Shown piece after piece: positions 22,029 to 31,718 of a DNA stretch of 64,000 nucleotides (position 1 is the first letter of the stretch; each line of letters begins with the position of its first letter). This DNA comes from Cyanophora paradoxa (Eukaryota; Glaucocystophyceae; Cyanophorales; Cyanophoraceae). The stretch spans positions 1,054,001 to 1,118,000 of the forward strand of contig QPMI01000005.1 of assembly GCA_004431415.1 (NCBI GenBank), written 5' to 3'. Below the pieces are notes generated by a model, which saw nothing but the letters and a program-made list of their open reading frames with translations, was not told the origin of the DNA and did no database searches. Position numbers and translations under genes: made by a program.

Positions 22029-23405
22029 ATGGCGGGCGCGGCCCTAACCCCCGAGCAGCGCTCTAGGAGCGTGTTCGGTGCGTGCCTTGCGGTCTCCGAT
22101 GACCGCAACGTGCCTCGCCGAGGTTTCGCCTTCGCAGTGGGCAACATCCCGTACGATGCGACGGAAGAGTCCATGAGCGAGCTCTTCGGGCGCGTTGGGC
22201 CCGTGGTCGCGTTTCGGTGCGTGCCGCGCCTCCGCGGGCTCTCCATTCGCCGGCCGCCAGTGCCCCGACCCGCGCCTCCAGCTAGCTCACGCCGGCGCGC
22301 AGAATGGTCACAGACAAGGACTCTGGCAGGCCAAAGGGCTTCGGCTTCTGCGAGTTCGCCGACCCGCAGACCGCAGAGTCCGCCGTCCGGAACAGTGCGC
22401 CCCGCCTCCCGCTCCGTGCGCCTCCGCCGACGCCCCGGCGCGCCCGCAGTGAACAACTTCGACATGAATGGGCGGGCGCTGAGGGTTGACTTCGCTGATG
22501 ACGCCCGATCGATGTCCCGCGCGGTGCGCCGAGCCCGCCCGCCCGCCCGCCCCGCGCTCAGCTTCCGCCCGCGCCCGCCCTCCGACAGGGCCCCAGCGGA
22601 TCCCACGTCTCGGTGCGCGGCCCGCTCCCGCTCGCGGAGCGCCGCGCTCACGCCCCTCGTCGCCGGCGCAGAACCCGCTGGATCTCATCGCCCAGCAGCT
22701 CTCCAACATGTCGAGCCACCAGATGTACGACATCATGGTCCAGATGAAGGTACCCCCCCTCCGTGCAGTACCCCCCTCGCGCTTCTCCCCCGCCCCCGAC
22801 GACGCGGTACCCAGGGACTGGTCGTCCAGCACCAGGAGCAGATGCGGCAGATCCTCGTCAACACGCCGCAGCTGGCGCACGCGCTCCTCCAGATGCAGGC
22901 CATGCTCGGAATGCTCAAGCCAGTGGCGCGTCCTTGTGTTCCCTCCGCTCCGCTCCGCTCCGGTCGCCGCTGACTCCGCTTCTGCTGCTGTGCAGGGCGC
23001 CGGGACTCTGGGCGTGCAAACCCCCGCGGCGCCCGTCGTCCCGGCGGCCGCCCCTGTACCCATGGCCATGCCCCCGCAGGCCGTCGCCCCCGGCTTCCCG
23101 GCCCAGCCGTTCCCCCCGCAGCCCCAGCCCGCCTTCCCCATGGCACCTCAGCCCGCCCCCGGATTCGCACCCTCCGTCCCCGGCTTCGCCCCCCCCGCCG
23201 CCGGCCCCGGCGTCGCCCCGGTCATGCAGGAGCAGCTCCTCCAGCAGGTACCCCCCTTCTTTTCCCTCGCCTTCGCGTACCCCCCGTCTTCCTCTGATTC
23301 GCGTACCCCCCGCAGGTCCTGAACCTCACGCCGCAGCAGATCGAAATGCTTCCGCCCATGCAGCGCGACCAGGTCAGGATGCTCCAGCAGCAGTACAGGA
23401 GATAG
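22029..23405 (+). CDS. CSTF2: Cleavage stimulation factor subunit 2 (CstF-64)
   Basis: CstF-64 binds the U/GU-rich element downstream of poly(A) sites in the nucleus and promotes pre-mRNA 3' cleavage. The protein is complete after splicing. The N-terminal RRM reads [25 protein letters not shown], then [19 protein letters not shown] (RNP1) and [20 protein letters not shown] hinge helix follows: [40 protein letters not shown] and MLGMLK. Next comes a Pro/Ala-rich linker (about 23000-23250). The diagnostic C-terminal helix [20 protein letters not shown], then RMLQQQYRR, ends at the stop at 23403-23405. Both ends match family landmarks. At least six introns are needed, including GTACCCC introns at about 22749-22808 and 23248-23315. 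Confidence 0.93.
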
Positions 23406-23502
23406 GCAGCAAGCAGCTAGGGGTACGGTATCGTATTGGAGCGTAGTGCATTTAGTAGAACAGGCGGGATTGGAGCGCGGAGGGGCGCGGGGGCGAGGGG
23501 CG

Positions 23503-25099
23503 TCAGCTGACGACGCAGCGGGAGGGGCGGGGCGCGGCGGGCTCCCCAGGACCCTCCTTGACCCGCCTGCACGGCACTGAATAAGCTTGATCTCTAAGCG
23601 AAAAATGCAAGCTTAGAGCGCTTTCGGCTAAGGGGGCCCGGACGGCGCACCGGCAGAGCCACTCGGTTGCCACCAGCGGCGTAGCCGACGCCCTCCGGCT
23701 CCAAGCCGCCACGGCCACCTGCCGGGGTACTCGATCAGGCGCCGGGCGGGGTACAGGCCGGGCGGGGCGGGGCGGGCCTGGACGAAGGGGGCGCCGGCGG
23801 GGCCGGGGCCGGCCGGGGGGAGAAGAGCGCGAGCCGCCACGCGGCGCCAGCAGCCGGCACCCGCGCCGTCTCCCGCGGACCCAGAGCCCGAGCCCGAGCC
23901 CGGCCCGGCGCTGCCGTCCTCCTCCGCGGGCTTCCGGGCCCCGCCGCCCCCCACGGCGCTCTCCGGGGTACCCTCGAGCTCGCTCGAGACGTCCTCCATC
24001 CGGAGCCGCTTCGCCGGCCGCGGGCTCTCCTCCTCGACTTCATCGTACCCCGGTCCCAGGGCGTCGCCCTGCACGGGTAGACCCGCCGGCCCGAGCCGCG
24101 GCTCCTCCACCCCTGCGCGGGACTGGGCCGCGGAAGGTAGGCGCAGGGGGGTACGGGCGCGCACGGGCGTAGCGGAGGCCCAGGACCTCGACGGGGGTAC
24201 GACCCCGGTTCGTGAGGGTCAGCTGGACGAGCCAGTCGTACCCCTCTCCGTCCTCGGCCGGGCCGACGAAAGTCGCCTCCGTGGAATGCGATACCCCCTC
24301 CACCGCCTCCGGCGCCTCCGTAGCCTTGCTCTTGCCCTCTGTAGGGCTGAGCGGAGGCAGGGACGGGACGGGAGGCAGCTCGGGCCCGGGTGAAAGGGGG
24401 GTACGCGAATCCGGCGCCGACGGGGAGGTGGACGGGGGGGAGGATAGGCCGGGGGAGGTCGAGCGGGTTACGAAGCCCGCGGGGCCGTGCGGGGGCAGCG
24501 CGGACTCCAGAAGGCTGCTGGTCGCCGCGTCGTCGGCCTGCGCCGCGAGCGCGACGCCGCCGCCGGCCTCGAGCGCGCGGAGCATCGACCGGAACGGGCG
24601 CAGGCGGTGCGCGGCCGCGGCCGCCTCGTCCACGGCCCGCTCCGCGTCGGCGAACGCCTCCGCTGCGGAGCGCGCGTCATTTCGCGGCGGCGGAGGCTGG
24701 CGGGGATTCCGAAGCTGGCGGGCCGGGATCGGGGGCCCTATCGAGGACGAGTGCCTCCTTGTGCCGATTGTACGCGGCGAGTGACGACCTCAGGAGCGCC
24801 GCCCACGGGCTCCATCTCCCGCGCACGAGCCGGGCAGTGATCGGCGCGAAGAGCTCGAGCTCCTCGAGACTGCAGGCGCGCGAGACGTCAGAACAGACAC
24901 GTATCCGCTTCGAATTGCTAGCAGCAATGCCCGCGCACCCTTGCAGGTCCCGCGCGAGCCGTAGGAGATCGTCCACCTCTGCAGCGACGGGGCAGGCGCG
25001 CGACGAGTGGAGCGCCGCGAGAGATCTCAGCAAGACGGGAGCCGAGTGCGGGGCAACCGGTTCGCCCCCGGGAGCCCGAAGCGGGAGCGCGCTCGCCAT
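23503..25099 (-). CDS. Unrecognised protein with an NLS-like motif
   Basis: The family is not recognised. The first exon (ATG at 25097-25099) encodes MASALPLRAPGGEPVAPHSA and a helical part with LLRLARDLQGCAG and CSLEELELFAPITARL. After an intron near 24680 come AEAFADAERAVDEAAAAAHR, LRALEAGGGVALAAQADDAA and a Pro/Ser-rich linker. A short beta-like segment follows (YDWLVQLTLTNRGRTPVEVL), then an acidic/basic patch with a nuclear-localisation look (SPRPAKRLRMEDVSS). The final exon probably reads VAVAAWSRRASATPLVATEW and stops at 23503. Minus-strand GTACCCC introns mark the direction. It ends about 100 bases from the CSTF2 stop (tail to tail) and starts 53 bases from the next divergent gene. 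Confidence 0.55.
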
Positions 25100-25152
25100 C
25101 GCACGTACCCCGACGTGGACTGGCTTCTTCTTGCTAGAGCTCAGCAGCGAAG

Positions 25153-25800
25153 ATGAGCGGCCGTCAGCCGCCAGCCGTCAATCGGCCTGCGATCCCGATG
25201 CTCAACAAGCGCCTCTCCCTAGGCCAGATAGGCACCAGCAACTCGCGCGAGGGCATCCAGCCGCCCTTGACGACCTCCAGCGGCGGCGTGCTGCACCCGC
25301 GCGGCGTATACTCCTCCCGCTCCACTGGTCGCGTGGCGGGCGCGGGCTCGGGCTCCATGCGCGGCAGCCAAATCAAGGACCTCGACCTTCTCGTCCAGGT
25401 CCGCCCCGCGCCCGTCCCGCTCGGCAGCCAGGACTGAGATCACGGCCTCGCCTGCAGTTCAAGCTGAAGGAGGCGGAGCTGGCCAACGCCATCATCCCGG
25501 CCTGCGCCCCGTTCCGCTGTCTTCCGCCCAATCGAGACGAGACAGCTCGGCCCCGCAGCGTGCGCCCTGCGCTCCCGGGAGCCCTCCGACCGTAGCTGAC
25601 GCGCACAGCAGCCCCGCACCGCTTCCGTTGGCCTGGTCCCCGCAGATGACGGGCAAGGCTTCCAGGCATGGCTGGGCGTGCGTGTTTTCCTTCCCGTCCG
25701 CGCGGGCGCGAGCGGGCCGCTCAGAGGCCCGGTGCAGGACATGAGCGCGAAGCTGGAGGCAAGGAAAGCGCGCTCGGCGGCCCCGCCTCCGGCGACGTAG
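25153..25800 (+). CDS. Unrecognised small spliced protein
   Basis: The family is not recognised. The ATG at 25153 opens MSGRQPPAVNRPAIPMLNKR and a Ser/Gly-rich stretch ending IKDLDLLVQ. An intron of about 60 bases (25399-25459) precedes FKLKEAELANAIIPACAPF. A further exon from about 25646 reads GQGFQAWLGVRVFLPVRA, then VQDMSAKLEARKARSAAPPP, and stops at about 25798-25800. The disordered N-terminus, one helix and short length suggest a small structural or adaptor protein. The middle join is not settled, since I could not find an in-phase donor for the last exon. Confidence 0.45.
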
Positions 25801-26205
25801 CCCGGCCGTCCGCTCTCAGAAACCTGAAACCCGCCGCGAGAGGTCTTCACCGAAACCTGGAGATTCGACGCGAAGGCTAGCGCCGTCCTCCGCTATGCTC
25901 TCCGTGATCCTGTTCAGCGGGCTGATCTCCGCCCCCCCGCAGCATCCTGATCTTGAATCGCACCGAACTCGGCTCTGGCCCTCCCACCGAAACCACAACC
26001 AAGGCCGTCGAAGCCCAACCGCGAAACCATCACACTGCGGAAGCGCAAACGCGCCGATCGGCGCTATAGCTGCCTGCCCGAGATGCTGATGCACACCGCC
26101 ACTTCGGCTGTAGGTCTCATACCATAGTATTCTCTTCAAACAAGCGCGTGCGTACGTAATCTAGCGGGGTCAGAGCCTCTTATCATCCAAGACCGCGCGC
26201 CACGG
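25801..26205. other. Intergenic gap
   Basis: The gap lies between the two 3' ends. Short frames are present on both strands, with no family signal and no clear intron pattern. I see nothing else here. Confidence 0.4.
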
Positions 26206-27894
26206 CTAGCGGGTGGGGGCGAGCTGGAGGATGGAGGGAGAGGGCGTGTTCGTGCCGCTGGGGGCGAGGTTCAGACCGGCCAGACCCTCCCACTGCGGGC
26301 GCGACGGGTCCGCCGGCCGCGACGTGGCGCCGTCGGCGCTGGCCCCGGCGGCCGCCTTGGCCGCGGGGTACGCCGGCCGGCCGTCCACGGCGCTGGGCGG
26401 CAGCCGCTGCATCTCGCCCAGCAGCGCCGCGACGCGCTCCGCCGCGTACATCAGCATCTGGGGGTACGGTGATTCGGGCGGCGGAGGGGGGTACGGGGGC
26501 GCGAGCTGGCGCGCCTGGCGGCCCTTGTTTGCGTCGGCGGCGCCGGCGTCGCCGCAGGCGCCCTCCGGATGGAGGTCCTGCGTCTGCCACGCGAAGCCGA
26601 TCTGGAGGGGGTACGCGTCTCGGAGGGGGTACGGTGGTAGAGAAGGGCCCGGGGGGGGGGGGGGGGGGAAGGACCTGGCCGTCCATCATGGAAGTGAGGA
26701 GGGGGTACTCCTTGTGCGCGGTGACCGTCTCGGGTACGAAGTTCTTCACCTCCTTGCTGCGGGGGTAGGGGATCAACGGCAGCGGGGGCGAAGGCTCCGG
26801 AGGGGTACGGCGCGCCTGCGGACGAGGTCGGGCCGCAGGTGCATCACGATGCTGGTCTCGACGGCGCCTCCGTGAATCCCGTGAGTCATCCTGGGGGGGG
26901 GGGGGCGGGAGATGAGGGGGGTACGGCGGAGGTCCAAGGCAGGGGTACGGTGCACTCTTCCTTGGGGAAGAGAAGGCCTAGTTGGAAGAAGAGCTTGGGG
27001 GCGAACACCGGCGCCACAATCATCCGCTCCCTGCTCAAAAGTGCGTTAGGGGTACGAACTTCGGAATACGCGGAAGCCAGGGGGTACGCGAACTTGGCGC
27101 GGAGTTCGAGGGCGGCCATGTTGACGACGGGGGGGTTGCCGCCGTGCCCGTCGAGAATGACGAGCTTCCGTACCCCCGCGCGCGCCACGGACGTACCCAG
27201 ATCCGTCAGGACGGAGCGGAGGGTCCCGGGGGAGAGCGTGAGCGTCCCAGCGAACGCGGACTGCGCAGCGCGGACGCGGGGGCGTCGGCGGCCGCCGGAC
27301 ACGCGAAGGCGCAGCGAAGACGACGCGCGCGCACGTGTTCGATCGAGAGGCCGTATGAGAGCGTTGGGAGGAAGAAGACGGGAGCCTCGGGGGGAAGGTA
27401 CTGAGCCACCTCGTCCATAAGGCCCTCCAGGATGAGCGTGTCGGTGGTGAGAGGCAGGTGCGGCCCGTGCTGCTCCGTCGACGCGATGGGGAGCACGGCC
27501 ACTGTGCGTCGCAAGCAGCGCGTCAGACGCTGAGCCAGGCAGGACGCTCCGCGAGCCGCGCTCAGGGCCCTTGCGTTGCGCGTACATCGACGGCGGTCAT
27601 CTCGCGCTCACCTGCATTCTTGTCGAGGCCAGCGGCAATCTCCTTCGTGGTCAGCTCGCTCCAGAAGCGGCGCTTCTTGCGGGGGCCAGGTGGCGGCGCA
27701 GGGATGACTACGGACGCGGGCGCTTGGACGGCCGGGGCTGGTGCTGGGGCCGGGGCAGGCATAGGCAGAGGAGTGGCTGCAGCCTGCACGGACGCTGCCG
27801 GCTGCCTCGTCGTCGTGGGCTGCGGCGGTGACGGCACGCGCGGCGTGGCCAGGCCGACGATCGCCGCGGCCATAGGGTTCATCTGCGGGTTCAT
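26206..27894 (-). CDS. Creatininase-family amidohydrolase
   Basis: This family includes creatininase and related metal-dependent amidohydrolases that open small cyclic amides; the substrate here is unknown. The first exon (ATG 27892-27894) carries an Ala/Pro-rich leader, then RKKRRFWSELTTKEIAAGLD, the family's usual FWxELT start. Splicing 27502-27611 joins it to AVLPIASTEQHGPHLPLTTD, which holds the metal ligands Glu, His and Asp. Later exons give LPTLSYGLSIEH, FAGTLTLSPGTL, VARAGVRKLVILDGHGGN, APVFAPKLFFQLG, MTHGIHGGAVETSIVMHL (active-site Glu) and NFVPETVTAHKEYPLLTS. A C-terminal exon reads MLMYAAERVAALLGEMQRL and ends at the stop near 26206. All expected catalytic residues are visible. The gene diverges from 28075 with only 180 bases between the ATGs. 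Confidence 0.87.
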
Positions 27895-28074
27895 TTCGAG
27901 CCTCCCGAGCTGCTGTGGAGCGCTCGGCTCGGCTCTAAGAAAGGGACTGGGAAGTTCAGAGGGGGTACAGACGCACTCAACGCACCAACATCTCTCTGCT
28001 TCCCGAGCCTCTTTCAGCCTCCTCCGGCTCATTTCTACCTTCTCGGGCCCGCTTCGGGCCCTATTGGAGCGAGC

Positions 28075-29656
28075 ATGGATGCCCAGATGAGCGAATTCTA
28101 CCGCGAGAGCTACGACCGCGAGGAGGCGGCCAGGCTCGCGCATGAGCGATATTGGCGGCAGCATCAGCAGCATGCAGGGGCCACCGAAACGTACGCCGCG
28201 GCGCCCCGCGACGAGATTCGGGCCCTCCGCGAGGATCTGAGCAAGCTGGCTCAGCTGGTCCAGGACGTGCGTTCTTTCGTCTTTCTGCATTAGCTATTGT
28301 CTTTCGGGACCCTTTTTGGCCCGCCCCCCTCCCTCGCCAATTCCGCTGACTGACTGGTGCCACGCTGGCGCTCCTCTCAGTGCATCGCCGGGCAGTCCGG
28401 CGGCGCCATCCGACCGAGGATCGTCCCCGCCGTGCGCAGCGTGACTCCGTCGCGGGCTCGTAGCCCGCCGGCGCCCGCGGCGGACGCGTTCGACTACGAC
28501 CCGGCGGCCAGCGCGCGGGCCGTCCTGCCCCGCGCCCCGGCCTACAGCTTCGGGGGTAGCCCCCGCAAGGTCCATGAGCCCGTCCACGCGCCCGTCTCGC
28601 GCCCCGCCCTCGTCGCCGAGGTACCCCCCTTCTTCTTCTTCTCGCGCCCTTCGGTCCGGAACTCTCCCCGAGACTCACGCGCCCGCCCCGGCAGTTCCGC
28701 CCGGCCGGAGCGACCCGCGCCTACGCACCGCCGCCGCCGCCGCCGCCGCCGGCCGCCTTCGAGCCGGAGGAGCGGTCGCCCTGGGGCGAGCCGGAGGACG
28801 AGTATCCCCCGGCGGACGAGTACCCCCCGGCGCCGGCGCCGGCCCCCGCTCCGGCCCGCCGAGTGAGCTTCGGGGCCGGGGCGGCCGAGGCGCCCGCCGC
28901 GACTTTCCGCGAAGTCCGCGCGGCCTCCAGCGGGCCGCAGGCGGGCTGGGAGCGCTCGGGCCAGGGCGCCCAGCGGCCACGCTCCGCCCCGCGCGCCCGC
29001 CCCGGCCCCCCCTCGTCGCCCCTCCGCGCCGCCGCCGCCGCCCGCGCCGACGAGGTACCCCCCGCCCCCCCCCGCTACTTCGCTGAACTTCGTTCGCAGA
29101 GCCGCGCCTTCGTCGCCGACTCCGTCGCCCGCCGCGCCGTCGAGACCGCCGCCTCCGCTTCCGCCCGCCTCGACCTCGGCCCCCGGTCCGCTATCTTTAC
29201 CCTTCGAATGAATCCTGTACCCCCCGACTTACTTGGGTACAGGGATCTCGCGCTGCTGGAGCGGCTCGAGAACGCGGCGCGGGGCCACGGGGGCGCGGCC
29301 CGGACCGCGATCTACGGGCCCCCCGACCCGGAGGCGGGGCCCAACGCCTACGGGCCGGCCGCAGGCGGCCACTGGCACCGCGACCCGTGCGCTCTTCCCG
29401 TTGTACCCCCGCAGGCCCCGACCCCGCCGCGCCCCCACGTGACGCGCTTCCGAAGGCTCCGCTGGTTCCCGAAGCTCGTGTACCCCTCCCGCCGCGAGGA
29501 CTGCCCCGTCTGCCGCACGCTGGAGGCGCAGGTACCCCCCCAAGCCCCCCACCCGCCCGCCCCGCGCCCATACCCACGCCCGCCCCCTCGCCCGGCCAGA
29601 TGGAGCCAATCTCGGCCGAGGAGCGCGCCGCGGCCGCCCCTGGCCTCTTCTACTGA
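28075..29656 (+). CDS. Unrecognised Pro/Ala-rich protein
   Basis: The family is not recognised. Exon 1 reads MDAQMSEFYRESYDREEAAR, then HERYWRQHQQH and RALREDLSKLAQLVQD, a probable coiled coil. After an intron (28268-28380) comes CIAGQSGGAIRPRIVPAVRS and an Ala/Pro linker with FDYDPAASARAVLP. Another exon has an acidic Pro-rich stretch (EDEYPPADEYPP) and RRVSFGAGAAEAPAATFREV. Later exons read YFAELRSQSRAFVADSVARR, RDLALLERLENAARG, FRRLRWFPKLVYP and EDCPVCRTLEAQ. A final exon MEPISAEERAAAAPGLFY ends at 29654-29656. The single CPVC is too little to call a zinc finger. GTACCCC introns are plain, for example at 28621 and 29532. Confidence 0.55.
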
Positions 29657-30529
29657 CAGGGACGCCGCGCCCGGGCCCGGCGCGCCTTAGATTAGAGGCC
29701 CGCTGGTAGTTTAAGTCTGCGGGCCCGAGATAAATTGGGCCCGAACTCGAACTTTACGTGGCTATCGTGCAATTACTGCAGGCAGGCATCCGATGACCTG
29801 CCCATGGGGTTGGCGCCGGCGTTGTTGAAGGCCGTGTGATCACCGAGCCTACGAATATTCTTAAAAGCTTTACATGTATTAGACTGAGCTTTACAAGCTA
29901 TGATCATGAATGCTATAGCCAGCTGCAGAGTGTTCCTCAAGGCGTGTGCGCGCGCCGCGCGCGCGTTGAAATGATGCCATCGCAACCCCGCGGCCCATCG
30001 GGCTCCGACCGTCGGACGCTCCCGGCCCGCCACCGCGGGCCGCCGGCAGGACGTACGTCTTCAAAATTCAGCCGGCGCGGCGGCGCCATGAAAAGCGGCA
30101 GGGGTCCGCCGCCCGGCGGCCGCGGCCGGCCGCGCCGGCCGCGGCGGCGCGGGCCGCGCGGCCCCGCGCGCGCGTCAGAATCGGTCAGATCTAAACATGC
30201 AGCCGGACCGGGTTGACGCGCATGAAGTGCCGTGAAATTGCCGATGACGAGCTCGAGCGTGGTGCTTTAAAAATTTAAATCGTTGCATTGCGCCAGCGCT
30301 CTGTACCCCCCCCGACCCCAAGAGCAATCTGCATCCAATTGTCTGACCCGCGCGCGCCGTGCGGAAAACAGCACAGCAGCACCCGCCCGGCCTCGGTGAA
30401 TTGCATGAGCATCACCCCGGGCTTCGCGCCTCGCCACAGCGCCACTTCGCCACCTAGATAGCGTACGCGCAGATCGTGCCGGTGGTGCCGGCCGATCCTC
30501 CCGCTTGAAAGTGCCTTAGTGACTCGTAA
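29657..30529. other. Intergenic region with GC-rich palindrome
   Basis: No convincing exon. A dense GGCCGCGCCGGCCGCGG-type palindromic stretch lies at about 30105-30175, and ATTTAAAT occurs near 30270. The composition shifts from very GC-rich to nearly balanced toward the right. Confidence 0.45.
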
Positions 30530-30775
30530 ATGACTTCCAACAACGGCTCTGGCGTCCTGGTCGGCTACTACGACTGGGATCAGCTCGAGGAGCTACAGAC
30601 CGAGTCTTTCTTCACGATCAAGACGGCGGCCGCGGTCCAGAGTGAAGGACCGGAAGGATCCGTGAGGCCCGATTCCAACGAGCCCGTCCCCATGACGAGC
30701 AGGCCCGAGTGCGCGCCAGATCGTGCCTGCGCCCTTTCGCTTCGCCTAACCGGCAAGCCGCCCCCGGCAGCTTGA
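30530..30775 (+). CDS. Small hypothetical open frame
   Basis: An ATG-started frame of 81 codons begins MTSNNGSGVLVGYYDWDQLE, continues ELQTESFFTIKTAAA and ends Pro-rich. The first half has balanced, protein-like composition unlike random GC-rich frames around it. I recognise no family and see no intron pattern. It may be one exon of a larger gene or a chance frame. Confidence 0.25.
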   Translation: MTSNNGSGVLVGYYDWDQLEELQTESFFTIKTAAAVQSEGPEGSVRPDSNEPVPMTSRPECAPDRACALSLRLTGKPPPAA

Positions 30776-31718
30776 GCCCAGCGAGGAAGCTTTTGAAGCC
30801 TATTGCGAAGGTTCTTACTAGCTCCAAAGCCCCGCACTCGAACTCGGTGCGCCCGCATGCAATTTGATCGCCGAGTTAGGGGCTCTCTATATCGAACCGA
30901 GACTCAATCGCTTACCTCCGAGCGTGCGCAGCCATGCGCCTGAACTGTAAGCGCAGTGGCGCCGCACTCGTCCGGGATTGCGCCCCGGCCGTGGCCAGTG
31001 ATCAGTGATTCATGCGTCGATGAAGATTGCAGAATTCGGAAGTCCAGGCTGCTATGGTGCCTGTATGTAGCGAATGTACTTTTACATAGATAGGATGCTA
31101 CCAGTACCACATCCTCCACGCGATTCACCTCTATGCAGTATACTTTTATCGTACCAGTACCAGCTCCGCGTTCTCTTCACTGAGTCAGCCGCGGCCAGAC
31201 CACGCGTTTTTGATTGTCGTCTAGCTTTTCCCTTGAACTTCGCTTTTATGCTTTTGCTGTCTACAGGGTTCCTCGGTGTAGGTATGTAGCCTTATCTTCT
31301 TTCCTTCGTATTACGATAGTAGCAGATTATGATTATAATTTCTAAAGTTTTGTTGTCTCTATGGCCAGGTTCCGGAGTCCCATTGTGCACTATCTAGAGG
31401 CCCCGTAGCGGGCCACAGTAGGATCGGACTCCCACCACCAGTTCTGTCTGTATACAGCCAGAATTCGTTTGATTTTGCGTGCCTGTATATAGCTACTCGT
31501 GAGCTGTGAGCTTTACATTCGTGAATCGATACCTGTGCTCTGACCAGTTGTCCATCTAGATCTGACATTGCTGTGCAAGCTTAAGTGCTCTGTAATTGCA
31601 TATGAACGCAAGCCGTGAACCAGTGCATGTGTCCCACACGTTCCGAGCAGTTCAGTTTAAGCTTAAGACCAGGGAAATGCAGAGAAGAGAGGACAAGGAA
31701 GATCAAATTCTGATCAAA
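30776..31718. other. Intergenic, AT-richer region
   Basis: No exon seen on either strand. GC content drops to roughly half. Duplicated words such as TACCAGTACCA (31099-31110, 31151-31162) and ATCTAGATCT (31553-31562) are present. The 3' end of the WD40 gene lies at the right edge. Confidence 0.4.
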
